Positions 34,919 to 46,292 of a stretch of 64,000 bases of DNA are shown piece by piece (the stretch's first letter is position 1; every line of letters begins with the position of its first letter). Location of the stretch: assembly GCA_907163375.1 (NCBI GenBank), contig CAJQUW010007404.1, forward strand, positions 310,001 through 374,000. The letters run 5' to 3'. The position numbers and the translations under genes were made by a program. This stretch comes from Prostheceraeus crozeri (Eukaryota > Platyhelminthes > Polycladida > Euryleptidae). Under the pieces are notes generated by a model. The model was not told where the DNA came from. It made no database searches and saw only the letters and a program-made list of their open reading frames with translations.

Positions 34919-35437
34919 CACAGAAATAGATTGTTTAATTGTCACTTTGCTCAAAGTACAAACTGATTCAAAACGATGGCACATGCAGGAACTTAATAAG
35001 TGGGCAAAAAGAAATTTTTAATACCTTGCAGAGATAGGAAAAATAGTCGTGCGCCGCTTGCGGATTGCTGTGAATTCCTTCAAAGTGCTCCGATCGCCAC
35101 GATTCCTTCAGATTCGAAGAATTCAGATCATTGTGCAAAAGTTTTCTCGATAAAGTTGGGCCCTCCGATCTTTATTAAAAAAGTTAGCAGGCGCATGAAA
35201 AACGTTCACAAACTTCTCTGTAGAAATTGACATCGTCTGTGTCTATTTGCTGTGTGATCCGGTTGATAACAGTCGCTGAAACTTCGTACAATTTGGCGTG
35301 TTTAATGTTGAACTGGCTGGTCATTGTTCGATTGCTATGGTATTATGTCAGCAGATTGTGCCATTTCATTAACGTTACATGTTCCAATGTTTCCTTTCTA
35401 TTCAAACAGAAGAAGAGACGATATGTCTAATTCTGTG
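34919..35437. mobile_element. 519-bp non-autonomous relative of the RING/IS630-type element
   Basis: The ends are CACAGAAATAGATTG and, read inward from the right, CACAGAATTAGAC. Most of its length matches the outer half of each arm of the element at 55376-58733, for example GGCACATGCAGGAACTTA, TTGCAGAGATAGGAAAAATA and CCGATCGCCACGATTCCTTC. The flanks GGTGCAAC and TATACAAC share 5 of 8 bases, the differences being transitions apart from one, which is weak support for an 8-bp target duplication. Confidence 0.65.
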
Positions 35438-35817
35438 TATACAACTGCAGCGACTGCCAGTGTAAAGCAGGCTTTACAGTTCAAGCCTGAAATAAGTTAT
35501 CGGTATTCAGGTTATCGGATTTCAGCATCAAATATCAAAAGGCTTGTTCTGTGCACTTCAATCTACCAAAAAGTTTTGATCCTACCTGTAGGCACATACA
35601 TGGAAACATGCATTCTTGAAATAAAGGCATTGCTGATGAGTGTGTACATTACTATCAGAAACAAATGTAAAACTAAAATAGTAACTTCCATATAAGATGC
35701 AAGCGACGTTATCTAATTGCCTAGATTTACAGCTTCGAATGACAGCCGCTGCCACTATCACAAACTCTTGAGATGTATTGCGGCTACTACTCGAGGGTGG
35801 CTAGCATGCGAAGAAAT

Positions 35818-36468
35818 TAGCTTAAAATGATAATTATACTTCTCAAATCTTACGGTGATTTATCTTATCAAGCTGCTTCGGATGTTGAAAATAATATAGC
35901 CGTTGTTGAATGTGAATGCCGCAAATGAACATAGACTGTGACCAATGAAATTTCTATGGAATTAAAGATAATGAAGACTGTTTAAAACTGCTTTTCAACA
36001 CAACAAAATGCTAAATGGAAAATAATTTTGACTATACAGACCTATTCAACAATATATTACAGTAAATATAAGTGTTGCAAAATGGAAAACATTGCAATAT
36101 TGAACTTTACTTACATGTATTTGCGATTCAAAATGACTGCATACGTCCAGCTATGCAGCATAAGTGAATATTGTGAATTTAACTTGATCTTTGTTGCATT
36201 GATAACCAAGGAAACACTTTATCACCTTTCTCTATATTCAGTGAAAAGGTTACATAAGACTGACGTTATTCTACGAGTATGACGTCTGACTCAATAAATC
36301 AGTTCTTTTAAACCACTGTTTCTCAACATTTTTTCGCTTTTTAGGAGCTGTACAAAGGTCGCTCAATGGCTATAATTCATAAGATATGAGACATTTTTGG
36401 TGCATGTGCTGATGGTTATTAAATTTATGCCAACAATTTGACACTTTAGGATTTGGAGTCATTATTGT
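35818..36468. other. No gene seen
   Basis: AT-rich sequence. CACTGTTTCTCAACATTTTT near 36314 resembles an hAT end but has no partner that I could find. Confidence 0.4.
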
Positions 36469-36476
36469 GTGTCAAC

Positions 36477-37456
36477 CAGGGTTGGAACCGGCCAGGCCCC
36501 GAGCTAAAGGTGTTGTCTCTATAACTTATTAAGCAAGACAAGCAGCTGCTCAACTTACTGCGTTCAACATCATTCGATTTCCCGATTACTGCGTAGCATA
36601 CGGCAGGCTTACCGGTAATCTGGATAGGCAAAAGCCCTGATGAAGCGCAACGATGCTGATTTCATCCATTTGCATCCTACTTGATCTTATCAGGCAGTCA
36701 GACAATTATTCGTACTTTGATGATATCTATTGTACGCGTGTGAATAAGATTGAGCAGCAATATTTGCAATTTCTTATTTAAAATATGGAATAATTTCCCG
36801 ATAGAAAGGTTCGCAAGCGCATAATTGTCACAAAATTCATTTTGTGCTAGATAATGCGATTCCGGAAACTCTATTTGAGATCGAGTGCATATTTAAGTAA
36901 TCGAGTGTATATTTAAGTAATTGTCCGATGATTAGTACTTAATTATCATCGACGATATTTGACCTGCCAGCACTGCCTTCAAGCCAACTATGAAAACTTC
37001 GTAGTATTCATTACGAAGAACCAAACTAAGCTTAAGCTAAAATCAGAATCCTCGAGCGAAAGCAGCCGTGAATTCTGTAACAAGTAGACTTGTAGCTATA
37101 CTTATTAATGCTCTTCGAAATAGTTGTTTCTTTGAACATTGCTCCCTACAAATAGGAAAACAACAAAAATTAATGAATTTTCCTCATGCGCTCTAGCAGT
37201 TATCCTAAGTACCTTATTAACTGCTTTATCACGCCATGTTTTAGGAATATCGTACGGTTCTGTCAGCCGCTTTGAATAATGATTTGAAGAATAATCTTCA
37301 GGGAACGGTTCGCAATGTTTGCGTCATAAAACTCATGTTGCATTTACATGTTCCTACGATGTTGCAATTCAATATTAACTGACTAGCTAATTGATTCTAG
37401 AATTAATGTCGTCAATCGCCGACATAGCGATAGCCGAGCGGGCGGTTCCAACCCCG
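36477..37456. mobile_element. Non-autonomous hAT-like element, GGTTGGAACCGG family, copy 2
   Basis: The left end is CAGGGTTGGAACCGGCC and the right end, read inward, CGGGGTTGGAACCGCC. The flanks GTGTCAAC and ATGTCCAC agree at 6 of 8 positions. It belongs with the element at 23337-24657 by its ends, but the interiors differ. A 20-bp unit near ATCGAGTGCATATTTAAGTA is doubled at about 36881-36920. Confidence 0.6.
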
Positions 37457-37861
37457 ATGTCCACCACGTTCCTGTTTTTGAGAAGGCAGCAAAATGCAGG
37501 ACGTGTCACTTTTCGAGGTTTATATTAAATGAGTTCCTTTCAAAGTTTCTTGCCGCTCACAATCTGTTTGATTGATATTTACATTGATATCGGATGGGTT
37601 AAATATAAGTCAGAAAAATCACCTTTTCTCGACCGAAATTTATTGAAATAAGTTAACATTATTGCAGTCATTTTCGTCCTTAGCACATAGAATTCGATGC
37701 AAGGGTCGAGCGGTGAAGTTAACTTTACCGTATCTCGATATTCTTGCGTCGATTGATGATTTAATTTTCTCATATACTTAGTTTTCTAAATCTGCAAGAT
37801 CGGCACATGTCATTCCATGGGCTCATGCCATCCTCGCTCTCTGTTGCGTACAGAGTTTACT
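37457..37861. other. No gene seen
   Basis: Short AT-rich gap between an hAT-like element and a foldback MITE; nothing recognised. Confidence 0.4.
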
Positions 37862-38477
37862 GTTTCTGCAGGGAACGAGGCCGAAAATAAGCCTACTACG
37901 AATTCGCGCGTCTGCCGAGTTCTAGTGAGTTCCTCTTCTCGTCAGGCAGGATCAAAGAAAAAAGAATGTAAATCCAATGGGACGCAGATTTGCAGTTTTC
38001 AGTTAAAATGAATTTTTCTATGTTTTCTCTGATTAAACGAAAAGTGCTAAGTCCAGAGTCATACTTTTTGACATGGAATGCCTTCAGGTCATTTCTTATG
38101 ATGTGCATGTGCTATTATTATGCTTCTGATTCGCAATGTATGTGAGAATGTGGTTGAATGTGGATAAAGTTGCTGAAAATGTTTGTGTTTGCCGACATTA
38201 AGAGGTGTGGAAGTGTGTTTAGCTTTGTAGACAGGGGTGCATGAACATGAAAGAAAATGACCTGAAGACATTCTATGCCAAACATTATGACTATGCACTC
38301 AGTACATTTTGTTTAATCATATAAAACATAGAAAATTTCATTTTAACCAAAAAATGTGTTTTTCTTTGATTCTGTCTGAAAAGAAGAGGAACTCATTAGA
38401 ACTCGGCAGACGCGCGAATTCGTAGCAGGACAACATTCTGTGAAAGTCTAATTTTCGGCCTCGTTCCCTGCAGAAAC
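37862..38477. mobile_element. Foldback MITE, most complete copy
   Basis: The ends GTTTCTGCAGGGAACGAGG and CCTCGTTCCCTGCAGAAAC are perfect inverted repeats. The pairing goes on inward through much of both halves (GAATTCGCGCGTCTGCCGAG against CTCGGCAGACGCGCGAATTC; AGAGGAACTC; CAGGTCATTTCTTATG-type words), so the whole 616 bp is a large imperfect hairpin. Related copies lie at 48838-49336, 61885-62369 and, as a fragment, 27085-27160. No coding frame. Confidence 0.8.
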
Positions 38478-38501
38478 TCGTTCTGGCTGCCGGACTATAG
38501 C

Positions 38502-38735
38502 TTGAAACGTACTGGTCTTCATAGATGTTCTATTTGTTCACGTCTTCGTGAACATTTAACGGTAGAATCTTCATTGATTTATCAACACATTGTTAATGAT
38601 CATAGAACTAACCCAGACATATCCATGGTGTCCCTGACGATCCTTCACAAAAATGTAACTAACCTCACTGAGCGTAGGCAGTTGGAACTTTTTGAGATCA
38701 AATCACGAAATCCCTCTCTGAATGTACGTGTCAAG
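38502..38735 (+). pseudogene. Penelope-like element fragment, GIY-YIG C-terminal part (fossil)
   Basis: A short frame reads SRLREHLTVESSLIYQHIVN, later ILHKNVTNLTERRQLELFEI and NPSLNVR. This matches the tail of the GIY-YIG nuclease domain of Penelope-like retroelements (R-EH, S-I--H, ER--E--I, P-LN). The reverse transcriptase and the catalytic GIY-YIG part are absent here. Shortly after it, GGTAGCGAAACGTTG resembles the GAAAC words common near the ends of such elements. It is an old, 5'-truncated fragment and starts right at the edge of the foldback MITE. Confidence 0.6.
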
Positions 38736-38779
38736 TAGACATTCATTTTTATTGCGACAGCTGGAGCGGTAGCGAAACG

Positions 38780-41398
38780 TTGCGCAGCAAGTTGTAAAAA
38801 CTTATTTTAATACATTTTCGGTTGAGAAGAGTTGATTTTTCTGACATATTTAATCTGCTCTGCCGACCAATGGCAAAAAACTCAAAAATTATCGGATGGA
38901 TTGTTTATATTCATCAAATTGTCACGCGAAAGTAGATTCGAACTCTATGTTTATTTATATCAAAGTGCATTGCCTATTATTATGAAAACTAACTGTGCCT
39001 GTGTTTGTAGCAATCGAGCAAGTGTAGAGATTATCTCATGACGTGAAAAAAGGAATATTGAGCAATAGTAGCAAAGTAAAATCTTGGATACCAGTGACAA
39101 TTGTACCATTCACTCGATTTCATGTCACATTCTAATCACACGGTTATTCGCATGAACGCATTTTGTCCATTATTACAAAACCTTATATTTTTTGAGGAAA
39201 TAGATTATTATGATAGCATATGTGTCTCATACCAAATCGAGAGCAAAGCAGACAACTTATTTAAGTTCTGCCAATCACTCATTACTCATGATATCATAAA
39301 CATCATCATATGACTATTTGCAGTTTCATAAATTTAGTAATGTTTATTAACAGTGTTGTGTTGCTCAATGGTGGCTAAGGTAAGCAATGCATGAATGCAT
39401 TAGTTAAAGATGATGTTAGATGCTCTTATCGTCATAAATGACATTTCGTGGCATATTTCTAGAATTCACTCGATGTATATACTCGTAGTGTATTGATAAA
39501 TCAATATTCTTGTAAATGGTGGAAAATTCCACATCTGCATGGGAAGCCTGAGAATTTGAGAATTAATACAACTTAAACCGAATTCGACAGGAATACTTTT
39601 TGAATTTTTTAGGAATACGTCTAAAAACGTATTTTCTGCAGGAAAAATGAAGCAAAAATGGAGAAAAGCAAGCGTAAAATATGAAAAATTCTATCCTTTC
39701 AGGCTGGTAGGTGTGATTAGCTACCTTGCAACTTTGGCTACATTCAAAACTATAGCATGGATGAGCTTAAGACTTCCCTTTAGCTCACGGATTTATGAAT
39801 TTAGTGTCAATTTCTTGTGAGGTAGGTACAGCGCATTCCAATATTGTTTAATTTCAACATTCATAGGATTAAGGCATTTTTGAAGTACATGTACTGTACA
39901 TACTATATGCAATAAATATTTTTTGATCGACACTATTCTTCCAATAGCAAATGGAGCCACGTGAATCGACCAAACACTATTGCCATAGACTCTGCTATAA
40001 TTACTTGTCAGTTTTTCATGTTTTGCAAAGGTTTCATCTAGCCATCACTCAAAATATCTAATATTTCTAGAAATATACATTGAAATCAGATATAAATTCA
40101 TATATCTATGTTATCTATTTCTATATAGTAATTATTATCTTTGAGAACAATGATTTCAATGAAATATTTGAACTTGGCGAGCAAATATAATAGCATGTAA
40201 CTTGACGAAACTTATCGATAGAACTCCAAGATTTTATTAAGCGAGCACGACAATATTCTCTCCTAGCTATGTCCCATGAAATGAGGTTTAAATCAATCAA
40301 GTGCAGCGGAGTCACGAATTAAACGGACGATGAGCGACACTGCGTTTCATATGTATCATGTAATTGACTTGGACAACAATGCGCTTAAGGCACCGAATGC
40401 TTGATTGACCCATTTGTCTTCCAATAAACAATATTAGATTTGTCAACAAGTCATTTCTTCGCGATCTTTGACGGGTATTCGGGCTAAAGACCACAGCTGA
40501 AGACAGTCAAAGTATTTGGAAAAGATAGTTCATCAGTGTACTAAAGTGCATGCAAATAAGATTGGATTGTGACAATTAACCCTTACCAGGGCAAGTATTC
40601 GGACGCCTTTGTTGGCCAAGTGTTCACATTTTGAATGCACAACATCTTTTTCCAGAAATTGACCATTAATGACACATCTTAGTGGAAGAATGCTTATATC
40701 AATGGACGATTATTACAAATACTGATGTATACTGATTGAATATGCTAATCTCCTATGTACAGTAGACCTGACTTAGTGTGACTTACAAAACTAAATGTAA
40801 CTTGTAAGCTAATTAAATAAATAATGTTCTATCCTCAACAATGTCATTTTTGGTCTCATCTTTCACAGATCTGTCAGCATATATTTCCCAACTTATATGC
40901 CACTTGATTTCTGCTGCAATTATAAAGTATATATGAAAGTGTATTCATAGAGCTAACTATATAACACGGGCCTGCACAGTATAGAAAACATTGCACAGCC
41001 TGGTTGATATTTTGCTACAGTCCACACAAAACATATTTCTCTTACAAAGATTTGTTGCTATAAATTTAATGATCCCGGTTTTATTGTGATAGGTGAATGG
41101 GAATTTTCTCTACTCATTCGAACTCATGAAAGAAATCTTCAACTGAAGCGCTTATCGGACATTTGCAGAGCAGTATATGTTAAATGTGTACGACATAAAC
41201 CTGATCAGAAAGTCTTGTGGCTGGCAACTTTGATAGAGAAAGATTGGAAACGGACGTCAGTTGAAAGCATCGTTCAAGACTTTTTGTTTCAATTAATATT
41301 GAGAAACCTGCAGCATGCTTGTATATTCAACGCAGATAACACAGATAATACGATGACTGCAAAATGGCTCGCAGGTCTGGAAACTTTTGAAGTGATGA
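38780..41398. other. No gene seen
   Basis: AT-rich sequence. A 115-codon frame at 41086-41433 has no recognised motif and runs into the LINE, so I do not call it a gene. Confidence 0.4.
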
Positions 41399-43497
41399 AT
41401 TCAGCGTGTGGTGAAGAAACATATCTTCTATGACTTACGCTTGTCGAACATTCTTGCATTTGAAAAATCTTTCCTTGACAATGACTTTTCACGCTTGTAT
41501 GCTCCGAATGACATCGACACCAAATGTGATATTTTTTATGGATTCATGTATGATGCACTGAAGTTAATTCCGCAAACAACAGTCTATTTGACTGACAATG
41601 ATACTCCATGGATCTCACCTCTTTTAAAGATCCTGATAAACCGCCGATGGGAGGCTTATCGTGCTCGAAACTGGCCGTTGTTCAATGGTTTGAAAGTCAA
41701 GGTAAAACAAGAAATTCTGAAGGCCAAGCAGTACTACTTTCGCTCTAAATGCTCGGATTCCGCAAGGGATCTATGGTCATTCGTCAACATGGAGAGGGGA
41801 AAATCTGGAAGAGATCCCAGTGATTGGCTCAGAAACTCCAGTAATCCATCCGAGGTGCTCAATACGATCAATGACTATTACTGTAGCATTGCCAACAACT
41901 CCAGTTTTGACTTCGTCGACGGGTCTCCAGACGACTGCTGGTTACCTGAGTTAAGTGTTGAGGGCATCTGGAGCATTCTTTCACGACTCCCACCAAAGGC
42001 AACTGGAAGTGATTCTGTGCCTACTGCAGTTTACAAGAAGTGCTCTCTGGTCCTCGCTGAGCCGATCCATCACCTCATCAGTGAATGCCTGCGCCAAAGA
42101 CGTTTTCCACTGATCTGGAAAATTGGTGACATAATCCCGATCCCAAAGCCTCGGAGAATGTAATAGAAAAATCCAGACCGATTAGCCTCTTGCCAATTCC
42201 AGCCAAGATTGCCGAGCGTGTCATCCTATCAAGCATCCGTCCCCAGCTAACAGCTCACCTTGGTGCTAATCAATACGGGATTAGGAAGAAATCATCAACA
42301 ACTCACGCTGTCATCTATGCTCACGATGTCCTAACCAGATTTGCCGATGACCCACAGACGGGAGCCGCTATTCTGATCAGCTTTGACCTCTCCAAGGCCT
42401 TTGACAGAGTTTGTCACTCAAAGCTGCTTTCCAAGGCCAGTCAGATGAATTTTCCTGCGGGATTTCTGTTGTTCTTGAAGAGCTACTTATCGGACAGGCA
42501 ACAGAGAGTACGCATTGATGGACAGAAGAGTGAGTTGATGAAGGTCACAGGAGGAGTGCCACAGGGGTCCCTCCTAGGACCTTATTTGTTCGGCATTTAT
42601 ATTTCATCGCTTCAGACTATTTTCCCCTCGAACCACATAATCAAGTATATTGACGACATTTGTTTCTTATCAAGATTCCGAAAGTCCAGCATTCCAAGGG
42701 ATCTTGCTGAGATCGAAAGTGATCTTGACAATATTTCAGATTGGGTTGCGTCAAATGAATTGACCTTGAATACGGAGAAAACCACTGGTCTAGTGAATTA
42801 CTGCGGTGGATTCAAGAGCATTTGCAGTATCGAAGGTGCCATCCCAACTGTCAAGTTCCAAGACAGCATTCGGTTTCTTAGGGTTCATTTAGATGCGAAC
42901 CTTGGATGGAGAGGCCATGTAAAGTTCATCGAGAAAAAGTGTGCTCAACGCATGTACATTCTGAGGCGGGTCAGATCTGTCACTCGTATTGATGACTTCA
43001 CTACCATTTATCAAGCATTGGTTCGGTCGCTGATAGAGTACTGCTGCCCAGCGTTTGTGGGAATCTCCTCAACAGACTCAAACCGACTGGAGAAGATTCA
43101 GAGGCGCTGTCTGAAAATCAAATCGCGTGGATGACATTGAAGCTAGAAGATGGTCGCAAGCTATCAACACCTTCAACAGCCTGGAAAGATTAGAGACTTC
43201 CATCAGAGAATTGTTCCCCAGTAATTTACCAAGTGGGCGTCTCGCCGTACCATTCTGTAGAACTTTGCGTCGTCAAAATTCTTTTGTTCCACGCTTTTGT
43301 AGCACCCTTTCAAGGTCATCTACGAGACACTAAATGCACGTGACTATTAGTTTTATACTTGCTTTTGTATGCGTATACGAATGTGTTCTTAGTTTCGACT
43401 AAACAAAACTGTCATTCTGCTACTTTTATCCGTGTATTTTATTTCTGATTTCTATTCGACGATGCAATATAAGCATTTCTCTCTCTCTCACTCTTCA
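41399..43497 (+). mobile_element. 5'-truncated LINE, copy 2, broken
   Basis: Same family as 6150-8305 by protein sequence and layout. The reverse transcriptase coding region ends at 43333, followed by about 150 bp of 3' UTR and a (TC)n-like tail at 43480-43495. No endonuclease is visible upstream; the homologous part begins within a few residues of where copy 1 begins. Confidence 0.8.
41408..43333 (+). pseudogene. LINE reverse transcriptase, frameshifted
   Basis: Three consecutive frames make up one protein. 41408-42163 gives the linker region and start of the reverse transcriptase (HIFYDLRLSN, PWISPLLKILINRRWEAYRA, ending IGDIIPIPKPRR). A frameshift near 42155 moves it to 42190-43134, which holds RPISLLPIPAKIAERV, FDLSKAFDRV (first catalytic Asp), GGVPQGSLLGPYLFGI, YIDD at about residue 153 of that piece, and LEKIQRRCLK. 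A second frameshift near 43127 moves it to the last 68 codons (DIEARRWSQAINTFNSLERL to the stop). As in copy 1 the catalytic box is YIDD. Two frameshifts make it inactive. Confidence 0.85.
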
Positions 43498-45590
43498 TGA
43501 AGAGATCGATGAAATCATTCTGATTGAAGGCGGGCGAATTAGTTATCACCAATTTATGGCTTATACAAGAAAACATCTTCATCCATTCCAGCAAGTTTAT
43601 ATAACTTCAGTAGCGAGAATTAGTTTCATGGCCCAACTGGGCTCGGTATAATCCACTGCAACAAGTTCATGGCCTCATTTATTGCATGTAGAATAATATT
43701 ATAAGCAACAACATTGCACTTTATTACACATATTGTCAAATACTTAGCGAGCACTTTCTTCCATGTCAAGTGCATTACAAAGATAAAATTTCAAACCCAT
43801 ATGGCGCTCCTCCACATTTCTCAAGAGCTGAATGACCCTAGAACTAGATTCAAGAATCAGGATTTGTAAGCCCTTGAGATTATCAACAGATTTGAAGATT
43901 GGCGATAACCTAAATTTTCATGACTTATAATTTAAAATCAATCTCTTTTCTATTATGTCTACTTCTCTTCTATAGACTCTATAGGTGCTGTGTGTTCTAT
44001 AGACTTAAGTGTCAGTCATTGTCTTTCGGCTATGGCTAGTTTTGCATATTAAATTCATATTTTAATCTTTCTGATCGAACAAAAATATTGGTGTGGAAGA
44101 AAATAATTACTTCCATTTTGTATGACAGCAAAGCAGATCGGCATTGCTTCAGATGCATCGGAATTGAATTTCTATGACTCTCTCTACTCTTAGGAGTAGT
44201 CAATATAAATTAACAAGATAAATGAGATCATCTTGCTTCGAATTACTACAACTGCATATCACATGAAGTAGAATTTATGCATAATCAAATCAGATGGTAG
44301 ATAAGTAAATTCCATTCAAAATGCAAAAAAACTTTCCGATCATTTAATGTTTCATTTCAACGGTAATCAATTGTAGAAAACGGAATGTTCATCTTCCGCT
44401 TCGAAATTGGATTTTAAAATCTCTCAAGCCAATTGACAAAATGGACGTCATCATTCGAACAGTCATATCAGTAATAAAAGAAAACGGTTAACATATAATG
44501 GATGATAACTAATTTTCCTGTCAAATGGACGAAAGAGTACTATCCTATTTTGTTGGAAATTGATGATTATCAGGTGTCAAGAATGAACTTTGAAAGTATG
44601 TGATGTAGTCAAGTCTGCTTTTACTTGTACCTCCGGAATATGCAATCAATGATCTAATCAACAGTCATTTTGAAAGAGCATCATTAAACTTCGAAGCAGT
44701 ACAGAGCAAAGTACTCAGGAATATAGCAAGATACACATGCAACGAATAAACAGCGCACTCATTGATAACATCACAAAGTCGCATTAAAGTGGCAGCTTCA
44801 GACAATTAAATTCGATTCTAAAGAAAGTTGCGTTACTTAGTAGAGAATGATTATCAATCATCATGGAGATATATAATTGTCTGCTCGCTTTACAGAAATC
44901 TGATGTCCTAATGACGATAGCAGTTGCAATTTTATTACTTAGGATGTTTCATCCCTTCATCAATGCATCTCAATCTGAACATCTTTCTGACAAGTGTCGC
45001 CCATCTAGACCATGTCAGCGTTCCATCAAGTTTATCCATGCTAAATCAGAACAAGGAGATTGACAAACTCAGAGAAATGCTTACCTTAGTAAGCTCTTAC
45101 TCACAGGGCTTCACAAAATCTATGATAATACACCTAGATTTGAAACACAGCATTAAAAATAAATGGTGAAAGAAGAAAATTATCACAAGTACATATACGT
45201 GGATAAAACATGAATCACTTAAAAAAACGTAAAGGAAAAATGCAAAGATTCGAGAGAAAAACTAAATCAATCAATGAAAAATCAAAATGATAATTGAGAT
45301 AAAAACGAAATCAGAAGAAAATTAGTAGAAAAAGAGGAATATGTTGAAGCGAAAGCATTTTTTACGTACAATATAGGAATATTACAGTTTTTGCGAGATT
45401 TCCAGTTTTTATGAGTCCTTGACATGACTGAATATGCGTTCCTTACGAGTTAAGGAGCTCATCAGCAGGTAGTTTGGATAGGATTCGGCCCCACCTCAGC
45501 CTCAAACTCATAAAAGCAGGCACTTGCACTTAACTTTACACATATATTCAATAAAAATTATTCCCCTTCACTTAGTTTACAAATAACTAA
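43498..45590. other. No gene seen
   Basis: AT-rich sequence. Short overlapping frames at 44863-45169 show no family motif and are not called. Confidence 0.4.
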
Positions 45591-46292
45591 AGCCACTAAA
45601 TTCATTTTGATAAAATTAGAAACTAGTTCTTGCACGATGCATTTCGTCCACTCTTATTCAAGTGCAAACATGTTCTGAATATAAAATACGAAATCTGAAA
45701 TCATATACTTCTACAGCAATAGATCTGTGATCAAAATTGAGAGCATGCAAACCTGTGATCTAGTAGACTTAAGAGATATGAACTAAAGCAAAGCAGAGAC
45801 TAAAGCTACCAAGGTAAGTAAAGGGTGGAAATAAAATATTTTTGCGAACATAAGTCGGGATTCTCGCGCAAAATAACGAGAGACTCTGTGATTCCTAATG
45901 TGCATTTGTTTGTTGTTGAACAACGACAGACAAACTGCTTTGAACAATTTTATCATTAAGTACCACATCAACAACAAATGCACATTAGGAATCACAGAGT
46001 CTCTCGTTATTTTGCGCGAGAATCCCGACTTATGTTCGCAAAAATATTTTATTTCCACCCTTTACTTACCTTAGTAGCTTTAGTCTCTGCTTTGCTTTAG
46101 TTCATATCTCTTAAGTCTACTAGATCACAGGTTTGCATGCTCTCAATTTTGATCACAGATCTATTTCTGTAGAAGTATATGATTTCAGATTTCGTATTTT
46201 ATATTCAGAACATGTTTGCACTTGAATAAGAGTGGACGAAATGCATCGTGCAAGAACTAGTTTCCAATTTTATCAAAATGAATTTAGTGGCT
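45591..46292. repeat. Large near-perfect palindrome
   Basis: Left arm about 45591-45918, right arm about 45967-46292, spacer about 48 bp. Reading both arms base by base I find about three substitutions and a small indel near the inner end, so the arms are about 99% identical. Shared words include GCACGATGCATTTCGTCCAC, CGAGAGACTCTGTGATTCC and TTGCGAACATAAGTCGGGAT. No terminal repeat or target duplication marks the outer ends, and neither arm codes for a recognised protein. Confidence 0.9.

Larger units (their letters stand above)
33805..35816. mobile_element. Possible composite DNA element with GCGGC-rich ends
   Basis: The left end reads TTTCTTCGAATAGCGGCC and the right end, read inward, TTTCTTCGCATGCTAGCC. 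Both subterminal regions carry CGAGGGTGGCTA and GCGGCTACTA words. Two other elements (34189-34377, 34919-35437) sit inside. No transposase frame and no clean target duplication were found, so the boundary is tentative. Confidence 0.35.

Noticed and set aside
36310-36335. hAT-like end CTGTTTCTCAACATTTTT
   Set aside because: No inverted partner with a matching 8-bp flank was found.
41086-41433. 115-codon open frame upstream of the second LINE
   Set aside because: No family motif, does not resemble an endonuclease, and overlaps the start of the LINE in another frame. Chance frame is most likely.
44863-45169. Two overlapping short frames, one with a hydrophobic stretch
   Set aside because: Overlapping frames of 66 and 81 codons with no motif; likely chance.
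45783-46058. 91-codon minus-strand frame
   Set aside because: It lies across the palindrome and results from its symmetry; no protein motif.
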